Positions 55,501-63,249 of a stretch of 64,000 nt of DNA are shown here, in pieces. The stretch covers positions 5,269,501 to 5,333,500 of the forward strand of contig NC_009523.1 in NCBI RefSeq assembly GCF_000016665.1, given 5' to 3'. The DNA is from Roseiflexus sp. RS-1 (GTDB lineage Bacteria; Chloroflexota; Chloroflexia; Chloroflexales; Roseiflexaceae). Below the pieces are notes generated by a model. It was not told the origin of the DNA and did no database searches. It saw only the letters and a program-made list of their open reading frames with translations. Every line of letters starts with the position of its first letter. Within the stretch, counting starts at the first letter, position 1. Both the position numbers and the translations under genes were made by a program.

Positions 55501-56574
55501 AACATCTTTCCGATCAGCGTCACGAATGTCATCTGGAATTGCGGCGCGACGTCCGGGTCGGCATGCCCCTCGTCGGGAAGCGGAAGCATCAATGCGCCGG
55601 TCACGCTTGCGCCGGGCGGGAATGCGGTTTTCACCGCCACCGGCGTGGTGTCGCCAGCAGCGCTGACGATGCCGCCGCATTCGGCAATCGTGACAGTGCC
55701 GGGGAATGTGACCGATCCTGATCCGGACAACAACGTGTTCACCGACGGTGGCGGCCTGGGGCGACCTGCCGATCTGACGATCAGCAAGACGGTGGCGCCA
55801 GCGGTTGTGGTTCCTGGTCTGCCGGTGACCTATACGATTATGGTGACGAACACCGGCAGCGCAAATGCTGATGGCGCAACCGTGCTCGACCTGTTCCCGC
55901 CGACGATCAGCGGGGTGGTGTGGACATGCAGCGGCGCGAATGGCGCAACATGCGCGCAGTCAAGCGGCAGCGGCAACCTGACGCTGAGCCTGCCGTCGTT
56001 CCCGGTCGGCGGAGCGGCGACGATCACCATAGCAGGCGTCGTGGCGGCAGACGCAACCGGCAACCTGGTGAATACGGCGCAGGTCTTGCCGCCGGTCGGC
56101 GTGGACGACCCGACGTTCGCCAACAACAGCGTCACGATTTCGAGTACGCTTCAACCGCACACCGATCTGGTGGTGACACAGAGTCTCCCTGTGCACGCAT
56201 TTGTAGGACAAACCATAGTGTACACGGTCACGGTACAAAACAACGGTCCGAGTGTTGCTGCCAGCGCGCGGGTGAGCAACACGCCACCGGCGCTCGTGAC
56301 GGTGACCGGTTGGGCGTGTGCAGCGTCGAGCGGGTCGTCCTGCGGTGCAGCAAGCGGCAGCGCACCCGTCGATGATATGGTGACGCTGGCGCCGGGCGGA
56401 ACCGTGACCTACACAGTGACCGGGGTTGTCTTCCGGCGGGCAGTAGGGGCGTTGCCCTTCTCCAGTACGGTTGCCGCACCGACAGGCGCGGAAGACCCCG
56501 TGCCATCGAACAACCGGGCGGAGGGTTCAACACAGGCGTTGTATGTGGTGAACCTGCCGGTCATTGCGCGATGA
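52576..56574 (+). CDS. Large secreted protein: five-bladed propeller plus six DUF11 domains
   Basis: A 1332-residue protein with a signal peptide (about 1-33). Residues ~35-430 hold five blades, each marked by a Y[RH]MWY-type motif (CYRMWYVG, YHMWYTG, CFRMWYEG, IYRMWYQA, TYRMWYAT). This is a GH32/GH43-like five-bladed propeller pattern, but without a clear catalytic triad. A linker beta-domain (about 435-545) follows. Six DUF11 domains begin near 548, 677, 806, 937, 1066 and 1197. Domains 2-3 and 4-5 are an almost identical 260-residue duplication. The protein ends VVNLPVIAR, an LP[LV][VI]-type tail. DUF11 domains form stalks or adhesive surface fibres. It is probably a surface adhesin or matrix protein. 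Confidence 0.85.
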   Translation: MRRGMVWLWLSGLIGGLIMFIPTTGQTPVARATVPNNQNWIFTPGTCDPAFQGAVFANWNPATGAPNCGVFTSGAPSVNQFDTGQVFPPNVLRDEASVTAPCENGRISGLCYRMWYVGTRPGEPYRRIGYAVSPDGVSWYRVQGTHTGGSVFEGSGTSGHSFDQNGVTTFHVIKDGGQYHMWYTGVSSDWRWVGFGYATSTNGITWVRQNGGAPVLTSRPGSGLFDDDRIIGPFVLIDEASAIAPCEGGRTSGRCFRMWYEGFRANNTFYVGHALSSDGISWSIVNGPAPLGSVLAGDPNGPLGFAAFDSNNVGLTAVIKDGAIYRMWYQAKSYQNPPEHPFGDWFTIGHVTSVDGVNWVRPNPNLLAFSGDMDTISVNPPGTNDDVWVVRLLKEDLTYRMWYATAGTPNSTRFGLAEMTQGSPITPTVLRNGDEFTITMTTQQTIPPDGSVLITLPPDVALDQFAAVELQGFEPGASLLRERAAVTDAYSGFAARDAILIRLPNGAVLGPKTIRFNLGAGAPNPSTFLIQTFDTHKVLERARVVPGDLRVTQSVASVVAGEPAVYTVTVSNVGPNAVTGAVLNSTFPAQLSGTTWTCVPSGGASCAPTSGSGNWINKTLNLPVGSSVTFTVTGDLVSTATGNLVSTVGVATPDGINELTPTDNTSTLSTPISVRGDLAITRMSNPAVPQAGQPITYTLTVTNAGPSTVVGATVVNIFPISVTNVIWNCGATSGSACPSSGSGSINAPVTLAPGGNAVFTATGVVSPAALTMPPHSAIVTVPGNVTDPDPDNNVFTDGGGLGRPADLTISKTVAPAVVVPGLPVTYTITVTNTGSADADGATVLDLFPPTISGVAWTCSGANGATCAQSSGSDNLTLSLPSFPVGGAATITITGVVAADATGNLVNTAQVLPPVGVDDPTFANNTSTLSTPISVRGDLAITRTSNPAVPQAGQPITYTLTVTNAGPSTVVGATVVNIFPISVTNVIWNCGATSGSACPSSGSGSINAPVTLAPGGNAVFTATGVVSPAALTMPPHSAIVTVPGNVTDPDPDNNVFTDGGGLGRPADLTISKTVAPAVVVPGLPVTYTIMVTNTGSANADGATVLDLFPPTISGVVWTCSGANGATCAQSSGSGNLTLSLPSFPVGGAATITIAGVVAADATGNLVNTAQVLPPVGVDDPTFANNSVTISSTLQPHTDLVVTQSLPVHAFVGQTIVYTVTVQNNGPSVAASARVSNTPPALVTVTGWACAASSGSSCGAASGSAPVDDMVTLAPGGTVTYTVTGVVFRRAVGALPFSSTVAAPTGAEDPVPSNNRAEGSTQALYVVNLPVIAR
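54561..56120 (+). repeat. 780-bp in-frame tandem duplication inside the DUF11 gene
   Basis: Unit 1 is about 54561-55340 and unit 2 about 55341-56120, each coding for two DUF11 domains. Only about half a dozen of roughly 250 amino acids differ (for example MSNPAV/TSNPAV and ITVTN/IMVTN). The high nucleotide identity implies a recent event, or ongoing gene conversion. Confidence 0.9.
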
Positions 56575-56814
56575 GCGCGAACGGCGCGTCCGTCTCAATC
56601 AGGGCTTCGGGGGAGCGTGAACCCGCTCCCCCGATCTCTTTTGAGACGGGAAGTGACAGCGATCAGTGCGCTTTTCAGGATTGATTGCACATCTGAAAAC
56701 AAATCGCACGCATACTGCAATCGCAATCGACGACGACGTATCGTACAGTGGGCATCGAGAGGGTGTGCAGATTGCAACCCCGGTGAAGTTTCTTGAGATC
56801 AACGTACTCAGCCT

Positions 56815-57921
56815 ATGTCTCGTCGTCGTTCACGTCACTCGCCCGATGCCGGGTCTGCCATCGGCGCTCTTTTCCTGCTCGGATTGATCGGATTTCGTCC
56901 TTTCTGGCAAACCGTAACGAACCTTGCCCTCCCCTGGCAGATCGCTGCTGCGGTGCTGATCCTCTCGGTTGCGTTTGTGATCCTGTGGTTTGTGCGTCTT
57001 TTGATACGTCATGCGCGCCAGCGGAGCCTGGTGCGTAAGGAACTGTACGCGCTCACGCCGACCGAATTTGAAGAACGGGTGCTGCTCTTGTTGAAAGACC
57101 TGGGCTGGAGTCATCTCAGATTGCGCGGCGGCAGTGGAGATCGCGGCGTTGATCTGGAAGGCGAGTTTCAGGGTACACGGTATGTCGTCCAGTGTAAGCG
57201 CTACCATCACAATAAGTCGGTTTCTCCCTCAGCGGTGCGCGATCTCGTCGGAGCGTTGCACATTCAGAAAGCCGACCGCGCATTGCTGGTGACGACAAGT
57301 TCGTTTACGCCGCAGGGGTATGCCGAGGCGCGCGATCAGGCAGTGGAACTGTGGGATGGCGCTATTCTGGAGCAGAAGATAAGCGAAGCTGCCAGGTTGC
57401 GTGAAGACCCGACACGTAGACAGGCGGTGCAACGGCGACGCCTTGCAACATTCATTACACTGGTGGTGATCAACGGGTTAAGCGTTCTGTCAGCATTTGC
57501 GATTGCAGGTCCGCCATCGTCTGCGCCACCAACTATTCGCACAGCGCCGACGCCCTCTCCTGAAAGTATTGCCGGATCACCTCTGGGAAGAACCGCATCT
57601 TCTCTTCCCTTGCCTACCCAGACTCCTTCTTCGGAAGAACCTCAACCGACAGCGCTGCCGACACCGACGGTGGCGCCGACAGAACCCCCCGTCCCGACCA
57701 CAACCGTTTTCAATGGCGGGAATGTGCGCGCTGCGCCGAATATGCGGGGCACGGTGCTCGATCAGGTGCACGCTGGCGAGATTGTCGAACTGCTCGGTCG
57801 TTCGGCGGACGGAAACTGGCTCTATATCCGCAATCCGCGCGGTCAGGTTGGCTGGACGCACCGCACCCTGCTGACTCTCGAAGCAGACATCAGTGAGCGT
57901 CTGGAGGTGGTAGCGCCGTGA
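56815..57921 (+). CDS. Membrane-anchored Mrr-like nuclease with external SH3b domain
   Basis: A 368-residue protein. Two N-terminal TM helices lie at about 13-30 and 40-63, followed by a basic RHARQRSLVRK stretch. A restriction-endonuclease (Mrr_cat) domain covers about 80-190 with EFEERVLLLLKDLGW, GDRGVDLEG (catalytic Asp113) and VVQCKRY (Gln126, Lys128). A basic TRRQAVQRRRL stretch and a third TM at about 211-231 come next, then a Pro/Thr linker and an SH3b domain (about 300-362, NVRAAPNMRGTVLDQV...GNWLYIR..GQVGW). Positive charges put the nuclease in the cytosol and SH3b outside. Mrr-type domains cut foreign or modified DNA, and SH3b domains usually bind cell-wall peptide. It likely stands alone, with no methylase or helicase nearby. 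No strong ribosome site is visible. Confidence 0.8.
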   Translation: MSRRRSRHSPDAGSAIGALFLLGLIGFRPFWQTVTNLALPWQIAAAVLILSVAFVILWFVRLLIRHARQRSLVRKELYALTPTEFEERVLLLLKDLGWSHLRLRGGSGDRGVDLEGEFQGTRYVVQCKRYHHNKSVSPSAVRDLVGALHIQKADRALLVTTSSFTPQGYAEARDQAVELWDGAILEQKISEAARLREDPTRRQAVQRRRLATFITLVVINGLSVLSAFAIAGPPSSAPPTIRTAPTPSPESIAGSPLGRTASSLPLPTQTPSSEEPQPTALPTPTVAPTEPPVPTTTVFNGGNVRAAPNMRGTVLDQVHAGEIVELLGRSADGNWLYIRNPRGQVGWTHRTLLTLEADISERLEVVAP

Positions 57922-58065
57922 ACAACGGAACCGGGAGGTCGCGCCAGGTCGCCCTGGACGGTTACAGGGGCAGGTTTTTTGGAAGCCCCTGCGTGCCATC
58001 TCCCGTTTCAGGCATCAGGACGCCCAACCTCCCCCTTCTCCCCGTGTGGGAGAAGGGGGCAGGGG

Positions 58066-58332
58066 GGGATGAGGGGCAAAGGCGCCCTGGAATGCAGAAA
58101 ATCACTCATCTCTCCCAAGAAATCTACCCTTGAGAGGCAGAGGTGATGAGGGGCAAAGGCGCCCGGCGCGAAGCCTCTGACTGCCGTTCCCGGCTGTAAA
58201 CCGAATTGATGAAGAATAAGAATATCAACCGGTATTCGCCCTCGTGCCGTCGGGCTGATGGAGATTGAGCATTTAATCCGATATGTGCCTCGTGCCGTCG
58301 GGCTAATGGAGATTGAGAAATAAATCCGCTAT
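58066..58332. repeat. Short duplicated segments upstream of the 68-base array
   Basis: GATGAGGGGCAAAGGCGCC occurs twice (about 58068 and 58146). A second pair, near 58243-58285 and 58289-58330, shares CCTCGTGCCGTCGGGCT and ATGGAGATTGAG. The latter phrase also occurs at 52031, before the single 68-base copy there. No gene is seen in 57922-58919. Confidence 0.65.
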
Positions 58333-58353
58333 CTCGCGCTAGCCGTGGGGCTG

Positions 58354-58580
58354 AAGCCCTCGGCTAGCCAGGGCGAAGCCCGCCTGCGCGGGCTATACCG
58401 GAATAATTATTCAAAGACCATAAGCCCTCGGCTAGCCAGGGCGAAGCCCGCCTGCGCGGGCTGTAGCGGATTATTTACTCAAAGGCCATAAGCCCTCGGC
58501 TAGCCAGGGCGAAGCCCGCCTGCGCGGGCTATACCGGAATAATTATTCAAAGACCATAAGCCCTCGGCTATGCAAGGCGA
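58354..58580. repeat. Tandem 68-base hairpin repeat (three units plus partial)
   Basis: Units begin at 58354, 58422, 58490 and 58558 (partial), exactly 68 bases apart. Each has AAGCCCTCGGCTAGCC, then GCCCGCCTGCGCGGGC (hairpin), then an AT-rich tail. A single relative lies at about 52082-52150. The regular length and identical content argue against CRISPR, because the unit has no variable spacer. Confidence 0.85.
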
Positions 58581-58622
58581 CGCCCGCCGGCGCGGAACGC
58601 GAACCCCAACGGTGACCCTATC

Positions 58623-58882
58623 GACCATCGGCTATCAATTATCGGCTATCGACCATCGGCTATCGGCTATCGGCTATCGGCTATCGGCTATCGACCATCG
58701 GCTATCGGCTATCGATTATCGCCTATCGGCTATCGAATGCAAAACCCGTCTGTGCGTCACGCGAACTCCAACGGCGACCCTATCGACCATCGGCTATCGA
58801 TTATCGGCTATCGATTATCGCCTATCGGCTATCGATTATCGCCTATCGCCTATCGGCTATCGATTATCGCCTATCGGCTATC
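58623..58882. repeat. Heptanucleotide array D: 16 and 14 phased units
   Basis: 58623-58734 is sixteen perfect-phase 7-mers, and 58785-58882 is fourteen. All end in ATC (GGCTATC, GACCATC, GATTATC, GCCTATC, AATTATC). Both blocks share flanks (ACGCGAACyCCAACGGyGACC before and GAATGCAAAACCC after), so the whole unit is duplicated. It sits 37 bases beyond the stop of the minus-strand gene at 58920. Confidence 0.9.
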
Positions 58883-58919
58883 GAATGCAAAACCCGCCTG
58901 CACAGACCAGACCGAATAC

Positions 58920-60155
58920 CTACCCCTGCGCACGAAGCGCCTGTCCCACCCAATCAAGATGATGCAGGCGCATCAAGCCATAGTGGTACACGTCCATGCT
59001 GGCAACGCCGCGTTCGCGCAGGAGAGCGACTTTTGCCGTCATCTCTCCGGCGTCATAGCAATCCGGCGGCATCGGGCGCACGCCAACGGTAAGGTGGACG
59101 CCGTCCGGCAGCAGGTTCGTGTAAGCGTCGAGATCGGCGCGCACGCGGTTCACATCGCGGGCGTAGGCTAACACGGCAATGCCGTGACACGCCGATGCAA
59201 CCGCTGGAAGGTCGAGACCATCCTCCCAGGCGCGCAACGGCGCCGGATCGCCAACAGGCATGCCGGTCGCATATCCTACCTCTGCTCCCGACATGTCCAT
59301 CGCAATGACCTGTGTCGAACCGACGGCGCTGACCGCTTCGGTGATCTCTGTTACAAGAGATGTTACAACTGCGCATCTCTGTTCGAGCATGTTGCCGAGT
59401 TCGCCATCTGCCAGCGCTGCCAGCGTAGAGCGCTCGACCGGCATGTGTTCGACTGCGCTGGTCTCACCGTTGAAAACACGTTCCACCTCACCCTGCACAA
59501 AGCGTTGCACACGTTCCATATCGACGCCACGAGCCGTCAACTGTGCAGTGCAGTGGGGGCAGAAGCAGAGACCGAGGAGGAAACGAATAATGGGTGACAG
59601 CGGCACAAAACTCCGTTCGTGGTGATACCCGTGATCGAATGAGTGGTACCCGATCGATTCGAGCAGAATCGCCTGCACGCCACGACTGGCAAGATCGGCG
59701 CTGAGCGCGCACAGGTAGGCGCGGGCGTGCGGGTTCGCCGGGCAGAGGCAGGTGATATACGGATCGCCGAATGCATTCTGGAGCGCGCAGTCGGGGTATT
59801 GCGAGCCGAGACCGGTGTTGTGCAGGTTGGTCGTCCAGGCGCGCACCGCCATACCCCGACGTTCGGCTTCCTCGATACAGTGACTCAGCGGATCGTGGTC
59901 GTCGGTCAGGCGGCTACGGATCGGCTGAATCTTGAGACCGGCGTAGCGCGCCGGGTCGGGGCGGAAGAAGCAGGCGCCGCCTTCGAGGAACCGCACCTTA
60001 CGTCGGGGATTATGTGGGAATACATCGCGGGCGTGATGATAACTGCACGCCAGGTTGACCGCTGTGGCGCCAGCGCGGTTGCGAATCGTGTCGAGGACAT
60101 GACCGTAGCCTTCATCCACCAGATCATACGCGAACACAAAGACGGACGTCTGCAT
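58920..60155 (-). CDS. Putative glycosidase-like TIM-barrel protein
   Basis: A 411-residue protein with no signal peptide. It begins MQTSVFVFAYDLVDEGYGHVL, with NLACSYHHARDVF as a strand-end His pair. Later come MAVRAWTTNLHNTGLG, VQAILLESIGYHSFDHGYHHE and DMSGAEVGYATGM, and near the end VHLTVGVRPMPPDCYDAGEM. The pattern of beta-strand-end Asp/Glu/His residues and overall length fit GHL-type or alpha-galactosidase-like TIM-barrel glycosidases, but I do not recognise an exact family. CFCPHCTAQLTARG shows a CPHC knuckle. AGGAGA seven bases before the ATG fixes the start. It is divergent from the ROK gene, so shared control is possible. Confidence 0.6.
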   Translation of the reverse strand: MQTSVFVFAYDLVDEGYGHVLDTIRNRAGATAVNLACSYHHARDVFPHNPRRKVRFLEGGACFFRPDPARYAGLKIQPIRSRLTDDHDPLSHCIEEAERRGMAVRAWTTNLHNTGLGSQYPDCALQNAFGDPYITCLCPANPHARAYLCALSADLASRGVQAILLESIGYHSFDHGYHHERSFVPLSPIIRFLLGLCFCPHCTAQLTARGVDMERVQRFVQGEVERVFNGETSAVEHMPVERSTLAALADGELGNMLEQRCAVVTSLVTEITEAVSAVGSTQVIAMDMSGAEVGYATGMPVGDPAPLRAWEDGLDLPAVASACHGIAVLAYARDVNRVRADLDAYTNLLPDGVHLTVGVRPMPPDCYDAGEMTAKVALLRERGVASMDVYHYGLMRLHHLDWVGQALRAQG

Positions 60156-60277
60156 ACTGGCTCTCCTGTCGTGCTATGCAACGGGAATGCGCCCTTCTCC
60201 GGGAAAGATCATGATGCTCCATGCAACCAGCGCACGAAGCGCTCATGGTTTTGCTCCACGACGTTCTTAATGAAGTA

Positions 60278-60330
60278 TTGACAAACGCCATGGGGTATGA
60301 TACAGTACCTTTGTCAGTTCACTGAACTAA
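60278..60330 (+). promoter_or_regulatory. ROK promoter (TTGACA/TACAGT) and palindromic operator
   Basis: TTGACA at 60278-60283 and TACAGT at 60301-60306 are 17 bases apart. A near-perfect palindrome, TCAGTTCA-C-TGAACTAA (60314-60330), lies across the predicted transcription start. TTAGTT/AACTAA half-sites resemble those I recall for XylR-type ROK repressors, and the site fits self-repression of the ROK gene. It may also control the divergent glycosidase-like gene. Confidence 0.6.
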
Positions 60331-60436
60331 TGAAATCGTCTGCAGCCATTGTAACGCATCTCAGGCGTTTTTGTCGATAGTGGACGGGTTGGTCTCAGCA
60401 ATCCTGCTGAAGACGCCGGTCGTTTTCAGGGCATCC

Positions 60437-61663
60437 ATGAGAAGTCTGCTGGCAAAAGCCACGCGGCAACACACGAGAAACCACAACAGTCGGCTGGTGC
60501 TGCGTGTCATTTATGAAGACGAAGCGATCAGTCGCGCGGATATTGCGCGGAAGACCGGGTTGACCCGCACAACCGTCTCGGCAGTCGTGAACGAACTGAT
60601 CGAACAGGGGTTGATTGAGGAGACCGGCGCCGGTCAATCGTCGGGAGGGCGACTGCCCATTCTGCTGCGCGTGGTACACGAGTCGCACTGTGTGGCGGCG
60701 TTGAGTTTCGAGGATACGCAGATCGTCGGGGCGCTCGTTGATATGCGCGGCGGTATTCAGCGACGGGTCAGCGTCCCGTTGCAGGGGTATCGTCCTGAAG
60801 ATCTGCCTGGCTATCTGACGCAGTTGCTCGACGATCTGACGGCAGACCCGGCGCCGCACATCCTGGGGATCGGTTTGAGCATGCCGGGGATTGTGGACCC
60901 CGTGCGCGGCATGGTGCGGCGCGCGGTCAATTTTGGTCTCGTCGATACCCCTTTGCGGCAGTTGCTTCAGGATCAGTACCGTTTGCCGGTGTATCTCGAC
61001 AATGCTGCGCGTCTGACGGCGCTGGCTGAGTACATGTTCGGCGATGGCGCCGCCAGCGGTAACCTGGTGGTGATCAGTATCGGGGTTGGCGTGGGGGCTG
61101 GCATTGTACTCAACGGCGCCCTGTTTTCAGGTGACGGGTTTGGCGCTGGCGAAATCGGTCACGTCGTCGTTGCTGACAATGGCATCCGCTGCAACTGCGG
61201 CAATGTCGGCTGTCTGGAAACGGTTGCCAGCGTTACGGCAATCGTTCGCGCTGCGCGCAGGCTTGCCACCGATCCGTCGTCACGTCTGCGCTCACTGGCG
61301 TCGGCAGCTGCGGCGATCGACTTCAATACCTTTTGCCGGGCGCTCGAAGAGGGTGATGATGGTGTTGCCGGGATCGTCACAGAGGTCGGGCGCTACCTCG
61401 GAATCGCAGTGGCGCATATCGTCGGATTGCTCAATGTCGAGCGCATCGTGCTGACCGGCGCGATTGCCGCGCTTGGTCCACCACTGCTGGAAGCGGTCAA
61501 AACCTCGCTTGCACGTCACGCGCTCGCTCCGCTGGCAGCGATGACGAGGGTCGATCTGGTTCCCGAACGACATGACGCGGTGCTGCTGGGTATCGCCGCA
61601 ATGGTGCTCGATCATGAGTTTGGGTTGCTGCGCTTGGATAGTCAGGCGCACATGCAGCACTGA
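60437..61663 (+). CDS. ROK-family sugar-responsive transcriptional repressor
   Basis: About 408 residues. An N-terminal winged-helix domain (ISRADIARKTGLTRTTVSAVVNELIEQGLIEE) is followed by the ROK sugar-binding/kinase-like fold with NLVVISIGVGVGAGIVLNG and the zinc signature CNCGNVGCLE (matches CxCGxxGCxE). ROK repressors lose DNA binding when a sugar or sugar phosphate binds; the catalytic Asp region of true kinases (GIVDP) is not conclusive here. The frame opens at a TTG (60371), but ATG 60437 starts just before the DNA-binding region and is preferred. A palindrome stands upstream. The downstream ABC sugar transporter is the natural target. Confidence 0.88.
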   Translation: MRSLLAKATRQHTRNHNSRLVLRVIYEDEAISRADIARKTGLTRTTVSAVVNELIEQGLIEETGAGQSSGGRLPILLRVVHESHCVAALSFEDTQIVGALVDMRGGIQRRVSVPLQGYRPEDLPGYLTQLLDDLTADPAPHILGIGLSMPGIVDPVRGMVRRAVNFGLVDTPLRQLLQDQYRLPVYLDNAARLTALAEYMFGDGAASGNLVVISIGVGVGAGIVLNGALFSGDGFGAGEIGHVVVADNGIRCNCGNVGCLETVASVTAIVRAARRLATDPSSRLRSLASAAAAIDFNTFCRALEEGDDGVAGIVTEVGRYLGIAVAHIVGLLNVERIVLTGAIAALGPPLLEAVKTSLARHALAPLAAMTRVDLVPERHDAVLLGIAAMVLDHEFGLLRLDSQAHMQH

Positions 61664-61858
61664 GTTGCCGGTTTGACGATGGTAGCGGCGCGCCCGCCCG
61701 CGCTCGCTACGTTCTTGCGCTGCTATTTCCCAACATAGTCGCCCGTGGCATCTTCCAGGGCGCATCTGCTCAATGCAGCATGCCGGTGAGCAATCAAGAC
61801 GGTCAGGCGTCTTGTTGCCGATTCGACGTAGGTCACGTTTATCGGAAGGAGGCGTCGC

Positions 61859-63244
61859 ATGAAGATTCCCGAACGATCAGACACGCAGGTACACGGATCC
61901 CGTTCAACCCTCACCCGCCGCCAGATGTTGCGGCTGCTGGCAACCGGTGCGGTCACTGCCGCCGGTGGCGCGCTGCTTGCCGCCTGTGGCGGAACAGCGC
62001 CGACTACCCCGCCGGGGAGCGCGCCCGCGCAAACATCGACACGACCGCTGACGCCAACGTTCTACCAATGGATCGTCGATCTCCATCCATCTATTCCACA
62101 GGTCAACAGCACATTCGAGGGGTTGAACTTCCAGATCGCGCCGGTGCAGGGTTTTGGCATCGAACGCTTTGTCGCCGAGGCGAAGAACCAGGAAAGCACG
62201 TGGGATGTCTATGTCGGTATGACACCGTTCGTCGAAATGAGCCAGTTGATCAAGGCGGATGTGATCGAACCGTGGGACGACTATATTCCCAAAGATGTGC
62301 TTGACGACATTCTTCCGCCGATCCGCGAAGAGTGCACCGTGAATGGCAAACTCTACAGCTGGCCCTTCCTGCTCGACGTGATCGGCATGGCCTGGAACAG
62401 CAATCTGACGGACAAGGCAGGCATTACGACCGTTCCGACGACCTGGGACGAATACCTGGCGAACGCGAAGCAGGTGGTCGACTCCGGCGCGGCGCCGTAT
62501 GGCGCGACGTACGACGCGCGCGGGTGGCGCTCGCTGGCGCCATTCACCCATAGCCTGAGCACAAACGTCTACACGCCCGAAGGTTTGTTCGACTTTACCA
62601 GCGAGCCAGCCGTCGAAGCGCTGATCCTGATGAAGAAGATCAAAGACCTGGCGAACCCCGATATTCTCAATGAAGGGACAACCGACGGCGGCGTGAACAA
62701 CACCCCCGACGAAGGAGCATTTGCGGCGCAACAGGTTGCCTACTACACGAAGTATTTCAACGCACCGCTCCGTTTCGCCCAGACCGGCGGGTTCTCCGAC
62801 AAGTTGCAAATGGCGGGTCTGCCGCGCTTTGCGAACAGTCAGGGTGGCACCGTCTTCTGGACGACCGGCGCATGTCTGTTCAAGTACGGCAAGAATAAGG
62901 AAAAGGCGGTCGAGTATATGCGTGCGCTGACGTACAATCAGCAGATCTGGAAGGACTCGATCGCCGGATCGCCGACTGCGCATCCAGGTCAGTTGCCGCC
63001 GTATAAATCGATCTATGCTGAATGGGAGGCGAACAAGCCTGACTGGATGCAGCCGTTCGTGGCGCTGGTGCGGGAACAGTTCGAGCGTGCGCGCGCTATC
63101 ACGAACCATCCCTTTGGGTTGACGCAGTTCGTTATCGGGAAGCCGTTCTGGGAAGAATACCTCACCGGCAAGGAATCGGATCCGCGAGCGGCGTTGCAGA
63201 AGGCAAAGGACGCAGTGGCGGCGGAGATTGCGAAAGCCGGGTAG
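61859..63244 (+). CDS. ABC transporter sugar-binding lipoprotein (family 1)
   Basis: A 461-residue extracellular solute-binding protein. It begins with a twin-arginine and lipobox signal (TRRQMLRLLATGAV...LLAAC). The mature part has SBP family 1 features: WDVYVGMTPFVEM, IPKDVLDDILPPIREEC, YSWPFLLDVIGMAWNSN with the typical WPF..D/G..YN-like loop, and ENKPDWMQPFV-like C-terminal helices. It would feed a sugar or oligosaccharide to the permease that follows. GGAAGGAGG eight bases before the ATG is a very strong ribosome site. It lies 196 bases after the ROK gene. Confidence 0.9.
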   Translation: MKIPERSDTQVHGSRSTLTRRQMLRLLATGAVTAAGGALLAACGGTAPTTPPGSAPAQTSTRPLTPTFYQWIVDLHPSIPQVNSTFEGLNFQIAPVQGFGIERFVAEAKNQESTWDVYVGMTPFVEMSQLIKADVIEPWDDYIPKDVLDDILPPIREECTVNGKLYSWPFLLDVIGMAWNSNLTDKAGITTVPTTWDEYLANAKQVVDSGAAPYGATYDARGWRSLAPFTHSLSTNVYTPEGLFDFTSEPAVEALILMKKIKDLANPDILNEGTTDGGVNNTPDEGAFAAQQVAYYTKYFNAPLRFAQTGGFSDKLQMAGLPRFANSQGGTVFWTTGACLFKYGKNKEKAVEYMRALTYNQQIWKDSIAGSPTAHPGQLPPYKSIYAEWEANKPDWMQPFVALVREQFERARAITNHPFGLTQFVIGKPFWEEYLTGKESDPRAALQKAKDAVAAEIAKAG

Positions 63245-63249
63245 GAGCA

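Noticed and set aside
58354-58580. CRISPR array
   Set aside because: Constant 68-base unit with no variable part.
58570-58962. 130-codon frame with LSAIGYRLSAI-type repeats
   Set aside because: It is a translation of the heptanucleotide array; no ribosome site and the period (7) gives a 7-residue cycle by arithmetic.
61904-63109. 401-codon antisense frame over the binding-protein gene
   Set aside because: Arg- and Pro-rich shadow of the opposite strand; the sense strand has a strong ribosome site and a lipobox.
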